From the NCBI RefSeq assembly GCF_000504305.1, contig NZ_KI632512.1:1672250-1736249 (forward strand): a DNA stretch of 64,000 nt. Direction: 5' to 3'. The notes under the pieces were generated by a model. The model was not told where the DNA came from and did no database searches. It worked only from the letters and a program-made list of their open reading frames with translations. Source of the stretch: Nitratidesulfovibrio termitidis HI1 (GTDB lineage: Bacteria > Desulfobacterota > Desulfovibrionia > Desulfovibrionales > Desulfovibrionaceae). A program made the translations under genes and the position numbers. Below, one piece after another: positions 7,756-17,575 of the stretch. How positions within the stretch are numbered: the first letter of the stretch is position 1; each line of letters starts with the position of its first letter.

Positions 7756-9264
7756 ATGACATACGCATCTTCTGCATCTCCTTTCGCCACCTATGACGAC
7801 GTACAAGCCCACCTGGACAGGCTGGGCATGTTCCACATGGACCTTGGCCTTGGCCGCATGGAACGCGTGCTGGACGCGCTGTCCCTCGCAGCGCCGCCCT
7901 TCACCGTGGCCCAGGTGGTGGGCACCAACGGCAAGGGGTCCACGTCCACCTTTCTGGCCGCCATCGGCACGGCACACGGGCTGCGCACCGGGTTGTACAC
8001 CTCGCCGCACTTCGTCACCCCGCGTGAACGCATCCGCATCGACGGGGCCATGCTGGCCGCCGATCAGTGGCCGGGTCTGGCCAACCGGATCATGGCGGCG
8101 GGCGGCGATGCGCTGACCTATTTCGAATTCCTTACCGCTCTCGGCCTGCTGGCCTTCAGCGAGGCGGGCGTGCAGTTTGCCGTGCTGGAGGCGGGCCTTG
8201 GCGGCGCGCACGACGCCACCACCGCTGTGGCCGCCGACGTGGTCTGCGTGACGCCCATCGGGCTGGACCATCAAAGCGTGCTGGGCGCCACCATCGCCGC
8301 CATCGCCGCCGACAAGGCCGGAGCGTTGCGCCCCGGCGTGCCCGCCGTCACCGCGCCCCAGCCTGCGGAGGCCATGGACGAACTGCGCGCGGCGGCGGAC
8401 GCCTGCGGCGCCACCCTGCACGATGCCGACGACGTGGCCAAACTGCCCGCCAAGGTGGAACTGGGCCTGGCCGGGCCGCACCAGCGCACCAACGCGCTGG
8501 TGGCTTTGGCTGCATGGACCACGCTGGCCAAGGCCAACGGATGGGAATCTCAGGAGGACGCCGTGCGCCAGGGACTGGCCGAGGCGTGGATTCCCGGTCG
8601 CCTGCAATGGGTGGAACGGCCCACCGCCGAACCGCACGGCGCAAATGGGCCAGATGGGCCAGATGGGCCGGACGGGCCAGATGAGCCAGATGGGGCGGAC
8701 GAAACGGGCGCGCCGAACGCTTCCGAAATCCCTGAAACACCCGGCATGCCCGCCCTGCCCGCGCGCCTTGCCATCGACGGTGCCCACAACGCCCACGGGC
8801 TGGCCGCCCTGCGAGCGGCGCTGGCTGACCAGTGCGTGCGCCCCGTCGTGGTGATCTTCTCATGCCTGGCCGACAAGGATCTTGTGGCCATGGCGGAAGA
8901 GGTGCGCCGCCTAGCCGGGGGTGCCCCCGTGCTGGTGCCCACCATCCGCGACAACGCCCGCGCCGCGCGGGGCGAAGACTTGGCCGCCCTGCTGGGCTCC
9001 ACCGCCCGCGCCGTGCCGGACATGGCCGCTGCGCTGGCCGAGGCCACCGCCCTTGCCCCGCAGGGTCCGGTGCTGTTGTGCGGCTCCTTGTATTTGCTCG
9101 GCGAGTTCTTTACACTTCGGCCCGATTGTCTGGAATCGCGGGGTGCTGGCAGCGCCTGCGAAGTGCCTGTGGATTCGTCAGACATGCCACCGGGCGCACA
9201 TCCGGACACGCATCCGGACAGCGCCCCGGCAACACCTCCCGGGCCGCCGCACTCCGGCAACTGA
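7756..9264 (+). CDS. folC: Folylpolyglutamate/dihydrofolate synthase
   Basis: FolC ligates glutamate to folates (and to dihydropteroate if bifunctional) in the cytoplasm using ATP. The P-loop GTNGKGS is at residues 56-62. The N-terminal HLDRLGMFHMDLGLGRM segment and the C-terminal IDGAHNAHG and LCGSLYL motifs are typical of the Mur-ligase-like family. Length is 502 residues against the usual ~420. The excess is partly an insertion at about residues 298-315 of repeated Gly-Pro-Asp triplets, encoded by six 9-bp units, and partly a Pro/Ser-rich tail. ATG 7756 is chosen because homology starts just after it, although its ribosome site is weak. It lies 45 bp before selA. Confidence 0.93.
   Translation: MTYASSASPFATYDDVQAHLDRLGMFHMDLGLGRMERVLDALSLAAPPFTVAQVVGTNGKGSTSTFLAAIGTAHGLRTGLYTSPHFVTPRERIRIDGAMLAADQWPGLANRIMAAGGDALTYFEFLTALGLLAFSEAGVQFAVLEAGLGGAHDATTAVAADVVCVTPIGLDHQSVLGATIAAIAADKAGALRPGVPAVTAPQPAEAMDELRAAADACGATLHDADDVAKLPAKVELGLAGPHQRTNALVALAAWTTLAKANGWESQEDAVRQGLAEAWIPGRLQWVERPTAEPHGANGPDGPDGPDGPDEPDGADETGAPNASEIPETPGMPALPARLAIDGAHNAHGLAALRAALADQCVRPVVVIFSCLADKDLVAMAEEVRRLAGGAPVLVPTIRDNARAARGEDLAALLGSTARAVPDMAAALAEATALAPQGPVLLCGSLYLLGEFFTLRPDCLESRGAGSACEVPVDSSDMPPGAHPDTHPDSAPATPPGPPHSGN
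8647..8700 (+). repeat. Six 9-bp tandem units inside folC
   Basis: Imperfect copies of gggccagat are repeated six times. In frame they encode a Gly-Pro-Asp-type linker between the FolC ATPase and C-terminal domains. Confidence 0.9.
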
Positions 9265-9309
9265 CAGGCCTCGCCCCGCATTCGCCGCATCGCCAGCAAG
9301 GAGCCCCAC

Positions 9310-10830
9310 GTGTCGAACCTGTTCCGGTCCCTGCCCTCCATGGACGCCCTGCTCACCGCCCTGGCACATCCGGAACAGGCCAGGCCGGGAACGCCCGCCG
9401 CATCCGGCCTGGCCGCGCAGTTCGCACAGTCCGACGTGGCCGACCTGGCCGCGCTGCCGCGCCCGCTGCTGCGCGACCTGGTCAATGCCTTCCTTGATCA
9501 GTGCCGCGAGGCCATCCGCTCCGGGGACATCACCGACGCCGCGGCCCTCTCCACGCAGGCGCTGCTGCCCGCACTCATCGCGCATGTGCTGCGTGCGGCG
9601 CGCCCCCACTTCCGCCGCGTGCTCAACGCCACCGGCGTGGTCATCCACACCAACCTCGGTCGCTCACTGCTGGCGGAAGAAGCCACCGCCGCCGTGGCCG
9701 AGGCCTGCGCCAACTATTCCAACCTCGAATTCGACCTGACCACCGGCGAACGCGGCAGCCGCTACTCCCACGTGGAAGAACTGCTGTGCAAGGTCACCGG
9801 GGCAGAGGCGGGCCTTGTGGTCAACAACAACGCCGCCGCCGTGCTGCTGGTGCTGGACACCCTGTGCAAGGGCGGCGAGGTGGTGGTTTCGCGCGGGCAG
9901 TTGGTGGAAATCGGCGGCAGCTTCCGCATCCCCGAAGTCATGGAGAAAAGCGGCGCGGTGCTGCGCGAGGTGGGCGCCACCAACCGCACCCACCTGCGCG
10001 ACTACGAAAACGCCATCAACGAGCACACCGTGGCCCTGCTGAAGGTGCACACCTCCAACTACCGCATCACCGGCTTCCACAAGGAAGTGCCCCTGGCGGA
10101 ACTGGTGGCCCTGGGCCGGGCGCGCAACCTGCCGGTCATCGAAGACCTTGGCAGCGGCAGCTTCCTGGACTTCACCCCGTGGGGCCTGCATGGCGAACCC
10201 ACGGTGCGCGAGGTGGTTTCCGACGGGGCCGACGTGGTCAGCTTTTCGGGCGACAAGGTGCTGGGCGGCCCGCAGGCCGGGCTTATCGTGGGGCGGCGCG
10301 AGATCATCGCGCGCATCAAGCGCAACCCGCTCAACCGCGCCCTGCGCATCGACAAGATGACCCTGGCAGCGCTGGAGGCCACCCTGCGCCTGTACCTGGA
10401 CCCGGAACTGGCCCGCCGCAAGGTGCCTACCCTGCGCATGATGACCGCCCCGGCAGACGAACTGGCCCGGCGGGCGCGCAAGCTGGCAACCCGGTTGCGC
10501 ACCGCGCTGGGCGATGCGGCCGCCATCGGCCTTGCCCCCGGCGTGTCGCGGGTGGGGGGCGGCTCCTTTCCGGAACGCGACCTTCCGACCACACTGGTCA
10601 GCGTGGCCCCGACAGGCGGTTCCGCCACCGCGTTGAAGGAACGGCTGCTGGACACCGATCCGCCATTGGTCGGCAGGCTGGAGGATGACACCTTCCGGCT
10701 GGACCCGCGCACCCTGGACGATGCGGAATTTCCCCTGGTGGCCGCCGCGCTGGCCCAGGCGTTGGGCCTGCCCGGCGCACCCGTTGCGGCGCGGCCCGGC
10801 AAACGCCCGCCGCGCGTCCGACGCGGGTAG
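9310..10830 (+). CDS. selA: L-seryl-tRNA(Sec) selenium transferase
   Basis: SelA converts Ser-tRNA(Sec) to selenocysteyl-tRNA(Sec) with selenophosphate, using PLP. The PLP lysine lies in [11 protein letters not shown] (K316). [27 protein letters not shown] and the DLGSGSF motif are all hallmarks of the family. Length of 506 residues is slightly longer than the ~463 of E. coli because of N- and C-terminal extensions, the C-terminus being Arg/Pro-rich. The start is GTG. Presence implies selenoproteins such as formate dehydrogenases or hydrogenases elsewhere in the genome; selB/selC/selD are not in the window. Confidence 0.96.
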   Translation: MSNLFRSLPSMDALLTALAHPEQARPGTPAASGLAAQFAQSDVADLAALPRPLLRDLVNAFLDQCREAIRSGDITDAAALSTQALLPALIAHVLRAARPHFRRVLNATGVVIHTNLGRSLLAEEATAAVAEACANYSNLEFDLTTGERGSRYSHVEELLCKVTGAEAGLVVNNNAAAVLLVLDTLCKGGEVVVSRGQLVEIGGSFRIPEVMEKSGAVLREVGATNRTHLRDYENAINEHTVALLKVHTSNYRITGFHKEVPLAELVALGRARNLPVIEDLGSGSFLDFTPWGLHGEPTVREVVSDGADVVSFSGDKVLGGPQAGLIVGRREIIARIKRNPLNRALRIDKMTLAALEATLRLYLDPELARRKVPTLRMMTAPADELARRARKLATRLRTALGDAAAIGLAPGVSRVGGGSFPERDLPTTLVSVAPTGGSATALKERLLDTDPPLVGRLEDDTFRLDPRTLDDAEFPLVAAALAQALGLPGAPVAARPGKRPPRVRRG

Positions 10831-10903
10831 CAACGTCCCATACGGCCCGGCCCAACTGTCCATCCCACAGGCCGCCCTACCGGCTGCCGACATAGGAGAC
10901 CCT

Positions 10904-11905
10904 ATGCAGCAAGGCGAATTCAAGGAACTGGCCCGCAAGCGCATCCTGGTCACCGGGGGCGCGGGTTTCATCGGCTCGCACCTGTGCCGCCGCCTGCTGG
11001 ATCGGGGCGCGGAAGTGCTGTGCGTGGACAACTTCTTCACCGGCTCGCGCGACCATGTGCAGGAAATGCAGGACCACCCGCGCTTCGAGCTGCTGCGCCA
11101 CGACATCACTTTTCCGCTCTACGTGGAAGTGGACGAAATCTACAATCTGGCCTGCCCGGCGTCGCCCATCCACTACCAGTTCGACCCGGTGCAGACGACC
11201 AAGACCTGCGTGCACGGCTCCATCAACATGCTGGGGTTGGCCAAGCGGGTCAAGGCGCGCATCCTGCAAGCCTCCACCAGCGAGGTCTACGGCGATCCGG
11301 AAACCCACCCCCAGACCGAAGACTACTGGGGCCGGGTGAACCCCATCGGCCCGCGCTCGTGCTACGACGAGGGCAAGCGCTGCGCCGAAACCCTGTTCAG
11401 CGACTACCACCGCCAGCACGGGGTGCCCATCCGCATTGCGCGCATCTTCAACACCTTCGGGCCGCGCATGCACCCCAACGATGGCCGCGTGGTCAGCAAC
11501 TTCATCCTGCAGGCCTTGCAGGACAAGCCCATCACCATCTACGGCGACGGCAGCCAGACCCGTTCGTTCTGCTACGTGGACGACATGGTGGATGGCCTGA
11601 CCGCGCTGATGCACGCCCCGGACAACGCGGACGACGCGCACCTGCCGGTGAACCTCGGCAACCCCGAGGAGCGCACCATCCTGAATCTTGCCGAGATCAT
11701 CATCGAGTTCGTCAACTCGCGCTCGACCATCGACTTCCGCCCGCTGCCGCAGGACGACCCGCGCCGCCGCCGCCCGGACATCGCGCAGGCAAAGGAAAAG
11801 CTGGGCTGGGAGCCCAAGGTGAGCATGGAAGAGGGGCTGCGGAAGACCGTGGAGTATTTCGAGGGGTTGCTGAGGTCGCGGCGGGAAGAAGGGGCGGAGG
11901 TGTAA
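10904..11905 (+). CDS. UDP-glucuronate decarboxylase (UDP-xylose synthase)
   Basis: A 333-residue extended short-chain dehydrogenase. The NAD-binding GGAGFIG is at residues 18-24, and the catalytic YDEGK places Y154 and K158 in the YxxxK motif. STSEVYGDP and the [12 protein letters not shown] segment closely match UDP-xylose synthases, which turn UDP-glucuronate into UDP-xylose for surface polysaccharide. AGGAGA lies 5 bases before ATG 10904. A dTDP-glucose dehydratase is less likely given the YDEGK-R motif. It is followed by a long repeat-filled gap. Confidence 0.88.
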   Translation: MQQGEFKELARKRILVTGGAGFIGSHLCRRLLDRGAEVLCVDNFFTGSRDHVQEMQDHPRFELLRHDITFPLYVEVDEIYNLACPASPIHYQFDPVQTTKTCVHGSINMLGLAKRVKARILQASTSEVYGDPETHPQTEDYWGRVNPIGPRSCYDEGKRCAETLFSDYHRQHGVPIRIARIFNTFGPRMHPNDGRVVSNFILQALQDKPITIYGDGSQTRSFCYVDDMVDGLTALMHAPDNADDAHLPVNLGNPEERTILNLAEIIIEFVNSRSTIDFRPLPQDDPRRRRPDIAQAKEKLGWEPKVSMEEGLRKTVEYFEGLLRSRREEGAEV

Positions 11906-11951
11906 CGTCATTACGTGAGGGAAAAGAGAGGTCGCGCGCTCTTGGGTACGG

Positions 11952-12080
11952 CCTCTACGAAGACAGTTCTGCCTTTTTGAGCACCCTCGATTTCGTTATG
12001 CCTCCGGCGGGCAAGGGGCCATTAAGCGATGGCCCCTTGCATCCCCGCGCTCCGGGGGCTCCGCCCCCTGGTCCCCCGGC
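11952..12080 (+). repeat. R1 repeat, element A left copy
   Basis: Contains cttctacga-like sequence, ctcgatttcgttatgcctcc, then a perfect 11-bp stem (12011-12021 with 12030-12040, arms gcaaggggcca) and a second GC-rich hairpin. It lies 46 bp after the stop of the upstream gene, so it may also act as a terminator. Confidence 0.85.
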
Positions 12081-12595
12081 GCTCGCCGCGACGCATGTGC
12101 CGCCGCCAAAGCCCGGCGTCACACGCTTCTACGCACATCACATTTCCTTTGAACCCCACATGGGTGCCCCGGCCCCACGGACACGGCGGCCCGCATCCGC
12201 AACGCCGGAGCTTCCGCCGTCGCAAGGCCTCCGGCGGCGATCTCCGGCTGCGGACGCGTATCACCGCATGCAGGTAGCCCCAGCCCTTTTGGGGTGTCAG
12301 GTCGCGTGGCAAAGGTCCAGCCAGAGTGTGCGCAGACAAGAAGCCTCGAACGCCAGGGAGTCTAGCAGGGGACACCGACAACATCGCGTGCGTAGAAGCG
12401 TGTGACGCCGGGCTTTGACGGCGGCACATGCGTCGCAACGGGCGGATGGATAAAGACACCCAAGTGAAGTCGGGGCAACGGGAGATTCGCGCGCATCGCA
12501 TTCCCGTCGGCAGATCGCCCGAAGGCGCCTTACGCCGAAGGGAAGCTGCCGACGAAAGGAGTGCGGCGCAGGATACGTCGGGGGGTCCAGGACTT

Positions 12596-12716
12596 CAGCC
12601 GTTAGGCGAGCGCGAAGATCGACCCGAAGGGCGCGAAGCGTGGCCGTTGGCGAGCTTGCGAGCCGTACGGCCATCGTACGCAACGCGCGAGTCTTACGGA
12701 TGAAGATAGCAGAGCT
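12596..12716 (-). repeat. R2 repeat in element A
   Basis: Read on the minus strand it starts gctctgctatcttcatccgt and continues through gactcgcgc and cgcccttcgggtcg. It is related to units at 16151, 45736, 53371 and 60799. Confidence 0.75.
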
Positions 12717-12721
12717 GGCGA

Positions 12722-12835
12722 AGCGCCCCCGGAGCGCGGGGATGCAAGGGGCCGCCGCTATGCGGCCCCTTGCCCGCCGGAGGCATAACGAAATCAAGGG
12801 GAGTCAAAGGGGCAGGACTGTCTTCGTAGAAGCCG
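12722..12835 (-). repeat. R1 repeat, element A right copy
   Basis: Reverse-complement copy of R1 with a 12-bp stem (12744-12755 with 12762-12773). It is followed at 12863-12930 by a further partial copy lacking the hairpin. Confidence 0.85.
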
Positions 12836-12862
12836 TACCCATCGAAGGGCATCCCCCCTCAT

Positions 12863-12930
12863 TCCCCGCCGGAGGCATAACGAAATCAGGCGTGGTCAAC
12901 AGTGCACGACTGGCTTCGTAGAAACCGGGT
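12863..12930 (-). repeat. R1 repeat, partial third copy
   Basis: Shares ccgccggaggcataacgaaa and the cttcgtagaa end with the full copies, but lacks the stem-loop. Confidence 0.7.
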
Positions 12931-13141
12931 ACAACCGCGCACGACATATCCCTCCCTTCCCCCTCTGCGTCCGCTCCCATACCCTATTACCCCCGCCAAC
13001 AGCCCCCCCCCTGTTGCCCCCCGCCGCAAGAGATATTACCTAGTCCTTCGCCGCGTTGCGCAACACAACGCCCCACCCGCAAACCTTCGCGGTCTCGCCG
13101 CCGCAGCACATACGGGCATCTTCCCCGAAAGGAACATCCAC

Positions 13142-14614
13142 ATGGACAAACTCGACTTCGAGACCACCAGTTGCTGGGAAGCCTACGCCAGCGACGAGCA
13201 TCAGACCGCCATGCGCGAACTGGCCGACCGCTACGTGGACTTTCTGTCCCGCTGCAAGACCGAGCGCGAAACCGTGGACTACGTGGTCACGCGGCTGCGC
13301 GCGGCGGGCTACACGGAAAACTTCGCCCACGACAAGGTCTACCGGGTGTTCAAGGGCAAGACCGTGTTCATCGCCCGCAAGGGCCGCGCCCCGCTGTCGC
13401 AGGGCGTGCGGCTCATCGGCGCGCACGCGGACACCCCCCGCCTGGACCTGAAGCAGCGCCCGCTGCTGGAACAGGCGGGCATCGGCCAGGCCAAGACCCA
13501 CTATTACGGCGGCATCCGCAAGTACCAGTGGCTGGCCCGCCCGCTGGCCCTGCACGGCGTGGTGGTGAAGGAAAACGGCGAATCGGTACGCATCACCCTG
13601 GGCGAAGACCCGGCGGAACCGGTGTTCACCATCGCCGACCTGCTGCCCCATCTGGCCCAGAAGCAGGCCGGGCAGACCATCGCCGACGCCTTCGAGGGCG
13701 AGAAGCTGAACATCGTGCTGGGGCACCGGCCCATGCCGAAGCCGGTGACGGAAGAAATCGCCGGTGATACTGCCACCCCTGCCGATGCACCCGCATCCGC
13801 GCCCGAAGCCGCCAACGGCAACGCCACCGCCGCCGACTGCACCGCCAAAAAGGACGCCCCCAAGGATCCGATCAAGGCGCGCATGCTGGCCCTGCTGCAC
13901 GAAAAGTACGCCATCCGAGAGGAAGACCTGTACTCCGCCGAATTGCAGGCCGTGCCCGCCGGACCCGCCCGTTACGTGGGGCTGGATGGCTCCCTCATCG
14001 GCGGCTACGGGCAGGACGACCGCATCTGCGTGTTCGCCGCGCTGGAAGCCCTGCTGGCGGCGGAAAACCCGCAGCAGCCGCAGTGCGTGCTGTTCTGGGA
14101 CAAGGAGGAGATCGGCTCCGAAGGCTCCACCGGGGCCAAGTCGCGCTTCTTCGAATACTGCATCGAAGACCTCATCGCCGCGTGGCAGCCCGCCGCCCGC
14201 TTCAGCGACGTGATGCTGGCCACCCGCGCCCTGTCCGCCGACGTGCACGCCGCCATCGACCCCGACTGGCAGGAACTGCATGAAAAGCTCAACGCCGCCG
14301 TCATTGGCCACGGCCCGTGCTTCTGCAAGTTCACCGGGCACCGCGGCAAGTACGAGGCCAACGACGCCCACCCGGAATACGTGGGCTGGCTGCGCGGCGT
14401 GCTGAACGGCAGCAAGATTCCGTGGCAGATGGCGGAACTTGGCCGCGTGGACGGCGGGGGCGGCGGCACCGTGGCCATGTATCTTGCCGCCTACGGCATG
14501 GACATCATCGACTTCGGCCCGGCGGTACTGTCCATGCACAGCCCGTTCGAACTGTCCAGCATGGCCGACCTGTACGCCACGCGTCTTGCGTACACGGCGT
14601 TTCTGGAAAAGTAG
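13142..14614 (+). CDS. M18 family aminopeptidase
   Basis: A 490-residue cytoplasmic metallo-aminopeptidase of the aspartyl/aminopeptidase I family, which removes N-terminal residues using two metal ions. Motifs are GAHADTPRLDLK (first metal His and following Asp), WDKEEIGSEGSTG (catalytic Glu pair), SADVHAAIDP and the C-terminal MHSPFELSS with the last His ligand. An insertion at about residues 205-245 rich in Ala/Thr/Pro separates the two halves of the metal domain. ATG 13142 follows a gaaaggaa ribosome site. It stands alone, with the repeat element upstream and a terminator downstream. Confidence 0.92.
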   Translation: MDKLDFETTSCWEAYASDEHQTAMRELADRYVDFLSRCKTERETVDYVVTRLRAAGYTENFAHDKVYRVFKGKTVFIARKGRAPLSQGVRLIGAHADTPRLDLKQRPLLEQAGIGQAKTHYYGGIRKYQWLARPLALHGVVVKENGESVRITLGEDPAEPVFTIADLLPHLAQKQAGQTIADAFEGEKLNIVLGHRPMPKPVTEEIAGDTATPADAPASAPEAANGNATAADCTAKKDAPKDPIKARMLALLHEKYAIREEDLYSAELQAVPAGPARYVGLDGSLIGGYGQDDRICVFAALEALLAAENPQQPQCVLFWDKEEIGSEGSTGAKSRFFEYCIEDLIAAWQPAARFSDVMLATRALSADVHAAIDPDWQELHEKLNAAVIGHGPCFCKFTGHRGKYEANDAHPEYVGWLRGVLNGSKIPWQMAELGRVDGGGGGTVAMYLAAYGMDIIDFGPAVLSMHSPFELSSMADLYATRLAYTAFLEK

Positions 14615-14636
14615 CCACAGCACGACACAATCCATT

Positions 14637-14707
14637 CCGCGCGCCGGTCGTCCCCATCTCCAAAAGGAACCTTGCGGGGCCGACAAGGACCGGCGCGCGG
14701 GCGTTTT
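14637..14707 (+). terminator. Long-loop terminator after the M18 gene
   Basis: A 13-bp perfect stem (14637-14649 with 14688-14700) has a 38-base loop and is followed by gcgttttt. Confidence 0.65.
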
Positions 14708-14850
14708 TCGCCCCCTCGTCTTGCCGTGCCCGCGCCCTGCCCCCAGGCCGCCCGGCGTCCGGTGAACATCCGGCGGGCATCAAACCGACATCCGGCCAAC
14801 ACGGCCCGCCCCACTACCGCGCCCTTCGCGCATAGCCCAAGGAGACCGCC

Positions 14851-16032
14851 ATGCTCGACTTCACCTTCCACATGCCCACCCGCATCATCTTCGGCGCGGG
14901 CAGGCTGGCCGAGCTTGGGCGCACCCGCCTGCCGGGCCGCAAGGCGCTGGTGGTGGTCAGCGCGGGCGGCTCCATGCGCCGCACCGGGCATTTGGACAAG
15001 GTCCTGGCCCTGTTGGGGCAGAACGGATGCGCCACGGTGACCTTCGACAATATCCAGCCCAACCCCGTGCTGACCCACGTGGACGAGGGCGCGGCCCTGG
15101 CCCGCGCCGAGGGCTGCGACTTCGTGCTGGGCCTTGGCGGGGGCAGCACCATCGACTCCGCCAAATCCATCGCCCTGGCCGCCGCCAACCCCGGCTCATA
15201 CTGGGACTACATCCAGAGCGGCACCGGCGGGCGCAAGCGGCCCGAACGCCCGGCCCTGCCGGTGGTGGCCATTCCCACCACGGCGGGCACCGGCACGGAA
15301 GCCGACCCGTGGACGGTGATCACCCGCGAGGACACCAACGAAAAGATCGGCTGGGGCGACGATTCCACCTACCCCGCGCTGTCCATCGTGGACCCCATGC
15401 TGATGGTCAGCGTGCCCCCGGCGGTAACGGCCATGACCGGCATGGACGCCTTCTTCCACGCGGCGGAAGCCTACCTTTCCACGGCGCGCCAGCCCTCCAG
15501 CGACCTGCTGGCGCTGGAGGCGGTCAGCCTGATCAGCCAGTTCCTGCCGCAGGCGGTGCAGGACGGAAGTTCGGTGCAGGTGCGCACCATGCTGGCGTGG
15601 GCGTCCACGGCGGCGGGGCTGTGCGAGTCGCTGTCGTCGTGCATCTCGCACCACTCGCTGGAACACGCCCTGTCGGCCCACCACCCGACCCTGCCGCACG
15701 GCGCGGGGCTGGTCATGCTGTCCCTGCCCTACTTCGAGGTGATGGCCCGCTTCCAGCCCAAGCGCTGCGCCGACCTTGCCGTGACCATGGGCGAGGACAT
15801 CGAGGGCATGGAACTGCGCGAACAGGGGCTGGCCTTTGTCACGGCGCTGCGCAAGCTCATTGCCGCCGTGGGGCTGGATGGCCTGAAGATGTCCGACTAC
15901 GGGGTGACCCGCGAGGAGATACCCACCCTGGCTCGCAACGCGCGCGAAACCATGGGCGGGCTGTTCGCCGTCACCCCGGTGGACCTGCGCGAGGATGCGG
16001 TGATTGCGATTTTCGAGAAGGCGTACCGGTAA
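14851..16032 (+). CDS. Iron-containing alcohol dehydrogenase
   Basis: A 393-residue member of the group III (Fe-type) alcohol dehydrogenases, NAD(P)-dependent enzymes interconverting alcohols and aldehydes. The nucleotide-binding GGGS is at residues 97-100, and the IPTTAGTGTE motif is at 141-150. Metal ligands are D199, H203 (GMDAFFHAAEAY), H268/H272 region and H283 (LPHG). AAGGAGA precedes ATG 14851. Substrate not predictable; in sulfate reducers such enzymes oxidise ethanol and other short alcohols to feed respiration. Probably monocistronic, with a terminator at 16102. Confidence 0.92.
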   Translation: MLDFTFHMPTRIIFGAGRLAELGRTRLPGRKALVVVSAGGSMRRTGHLDKVLALLGQNGCATVTFDNIQPNPVLTHVDEGAALARAEGCDFVLGLGGGSTIDSAKSIALAAANPGSYWDYIQSGTGGRKRPERPALPVVAIPTTAGTGTEADPWTVITREDTNEKIGWGDDSTYPALSIVDPMLMVSVPPAVTAMTGMDAFFHAAEAYLSTARQPSSDLLALEAVSLISQFLPQAVQDGSSVQVRTMLAWASTAAGLCESLSSCISHHSLEHALSAHHPTLPHGAGLVMLSLPYFEVMARFQPKRCADLAVTMGEDIEGMELREQGLAFVTALRKLIAAVGLDGLKMSDYGVTREEIPTLARNARETMGGLFAVTPVDLREDAVIAIFEKAYR

Positions 16033-16101
16033 GGGGGGCAGTGGGACGAGGCAGGCTTCCGTAAGCGCGGGCACACTGCGGGCAGAATCCGTCTTTTGCC
16101 A

Positions 16102-16127
16102 CCGGGCGGCGTTGGCCCGGCTTTTTT
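16102..16127 (+). terminator. Rho-independent terminator after the Fe-ADH gene
   Basis: Six-base stem ccgggc/gcccgg with a 7-base loop, followed by cttttttg. Confidence 0.8.
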
Positions 16128-16150
16128 GATGCTCACGTACAGAAGTACAG

Positions 16151-16204
16151 CTGTGCTTTCGCCATCCGTAAGACTCGCGCGCTACGCTCGCCTAACGGCT
16201 GCCG
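16151..16204 (+). repeat. R2 repeat unit
   Basis: tgctttcgccatccgtaaga followed by ctcgcgcgctacgctcgcct and aacggctg, matching the other R2 units on the + strand. Confidence 0.7.
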
Positions 16205-16281
16205 ATCTCCGCTCAAAAAAGCCGTGCCGCCTTGTCCGGCGGGCAAAACTCGTAATTCCTTGCATTGCGCCCGCACACGCC

Positions 16282-16305
16282 CCCGCGACGGAAGACCGTC
16301 GCGGG
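16282..16305. repeat. Perfect 10-bp hairpin with AAGA tetraloop
   Basis: Arms cccgcgacgg and ccgtcgcggg enclose aaga. There is no T-run on either side, so it is not an ordinary terminator. Confidence 0.6.
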
Positions 16306-16537
16306 ATAAAAGGAAAAAAGCATTTCAACTGAAGCATAAAGCCGAATGCTGGCGAAGCCCTATGCTGCGTGTCCGCGGCCTCACGTCCCACTCCACCCCA
16401 ACCGCAATTTCCTGCAATACCCCACTGGCGAAACCCGGCAGACTTCACCTACAGGCACGGTTCCCCCTTTCTTACCCGCACATCCCCACCGAACCGCCCG
16501 CGCACAACCTAACATCCCGAACAACCACGGACCCGGC

Positions 16538-17362
16538 ATGCGACAGCCCCTCGAAAACGTGCGCTACTGGCGCAGCAACGACCTGGATGGCCTGGAAACC
16601 AACCGGGTGCTCCGCAGCGCGCACACCTTCCCCAAGCACACCCACGACCAGTACGCCGTGGGCCTGATGGAGGAAGGGGCCAACTACTGCCATGGCCGCG
16701 CCCGGCGCAGCTCCGTGGTGGTGGGCGGGCAGATATGCCTGTTCAACCCCGGCGAGGTGCACAGCGGCGAGCCGGAACGCGGCGTGCCCGCCACCTACCG
16801 CATGTTCTACGCAGACCCGCACTGGCTGCATCGCGTGGCCGTGGAACTGGGCGGACGCGACGCAGGCCCGCCCGACTTCCGTAGCCTTATCGTACCCGAT
16901 GCCGACGTGCTGCGCGCCTTTCTGCGCCTAAGTGATCTGGTGGCCGAAGGCGCGGAACTGCTGGCCCGCCAGTCGGCCATGGTGGGCGCGTTCTCGCTGG
17001 TGCTGGCCCGCCACGGCGGGGTACGGCCCGAAGCCGTGACCGCCCGCGACGGCAACGTGGCCGTGCGCAGGGTGCGCGCCTACCTTGCCGAACGGATGGC
17101 GCACAGGGTCTCGCTGGAAGACCTGGCCGAAACCACCGGCCTCAGCCGGTTCCACATGCTGCGGGTGTTCCGCGACGCCACGGGCATGACCCCGCACGCC
17201 TACCACACCCAGTTGCGCGTGGACCGCGCAAAGCTGCTGCTGCGCCGGGGCTGGGCCATGGCCGACGCCGCGCAGGAAACAGGCTTCGTGGACCAGAGCC
17301 ACTTTGCCAACACCTTCCGCCGCTACGTGGGGGCCACGCCGGGGCAGTACCTGTCGCGCTGA
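16538..17362 (+). CDS. AraC family transcriptional regulator
   Basis: A 274-residue regulator. The N-terminal cupin-type effector domain (residues ~20-130) contains HTFPKHTHDQYAVGLMEEG and LFNPGEVHSGEPE. The C-terminal ~100 residues hold two helix-turn-helix motifs (SLEDLAETTGLSRFHMLRVF, then DAAQETGFVDQSHFANTFRR) ending in the family signature GATPGQYLSR. ATG 16538 is where homology starts; an in-frame upstream extension lacks domain sequence. It lies 213 bp upstream of the DMT exporter on the same strand, a common pairing in which the AraC protein activates the exporter. Effector unknown. Confidence 0.92.
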   Translation: MRQPLENVRYWRSNDLDGLETNRVLRSAHTFPKHTHDQYAVGLMEEGANYCHGRARRSSVVVGGQICLFNPGEVHSGEPERGVPATYRMFYADPHWLHRVAVELGGRDAGPPDFRSLIVPDADVLRAFLRLSDLVAEGAELLARQSAMVGAFSLVLARHGGVRPEAVTARDGNVAVRRVRAYLAERMAHRVSLEDLAETTGLSRFHMLRVFRDATGMTPHAYHTQLRVDRAKLLLRRGWAMADAAQETGFVDQSHFANTFRRYVGATPGQYLSR

Positions 17363-17575
17363 GACGCGCCTGCCGCCAGTTCCTCCGGCCATCCTGCTGG
17401 AAACGGCCCGGACTGACACCCCGCCGCACACGGCATCCGCACGCGCCCATCTTCGCCATCCCCGCCTGCCCTTTCCCCTGACGTCACCGCAATTTCTTGC
17501 AAAAACTCCGTGCAAGACGCACCGCCTTGCAACGCGGTACACCCGGCGCACACCATAACTCACGGAGACGCCTTC

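Larger units (their letters stand above)
11952..12930. other. Composite non-coding element A bounded by inverted R1 repeats
   Basis: No credible gene in ~1.2 kb between 11906 and 13141. The stretch begins with R1 in + orientation (11952-12080) and ends with R1 copies in - orientation (12722-12835 and a shorter one at 12863-12930). Inside are a smaller inverted pair (about 12088-12140 against 12388-12446, sharing tgccgccgtcaaagcccggc-like sequence) and an R2 unit. A segment at about 12478-12620 matches element B (60136-60980) in the same order. A segment near 12195-12265 matches B (60563-60638) in inverted orientation. No transposase is present. Confidence 0.75.
16033..16537. other. Intergenic region with terminator, R2 unit and hairpin
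   Basis: No gene seen. It contains a terminator (16102-16127), an R2 unit (16151-16204) and a perfect 10-bp hairpin (16282-16305). Confidence 0.5.

Noticed and set aside
12029-12840. Short open frames inside composite element A
   Set aside because: Frames are Arg/Pro/Ala-rich, not shared in the same frame with element B, and overlap inverted repeats.
11952-12930. Insertion sequence with transposase
   Set aside because: Terminal inverted repeats exist but no transposase frame or clear target duplication is visible.
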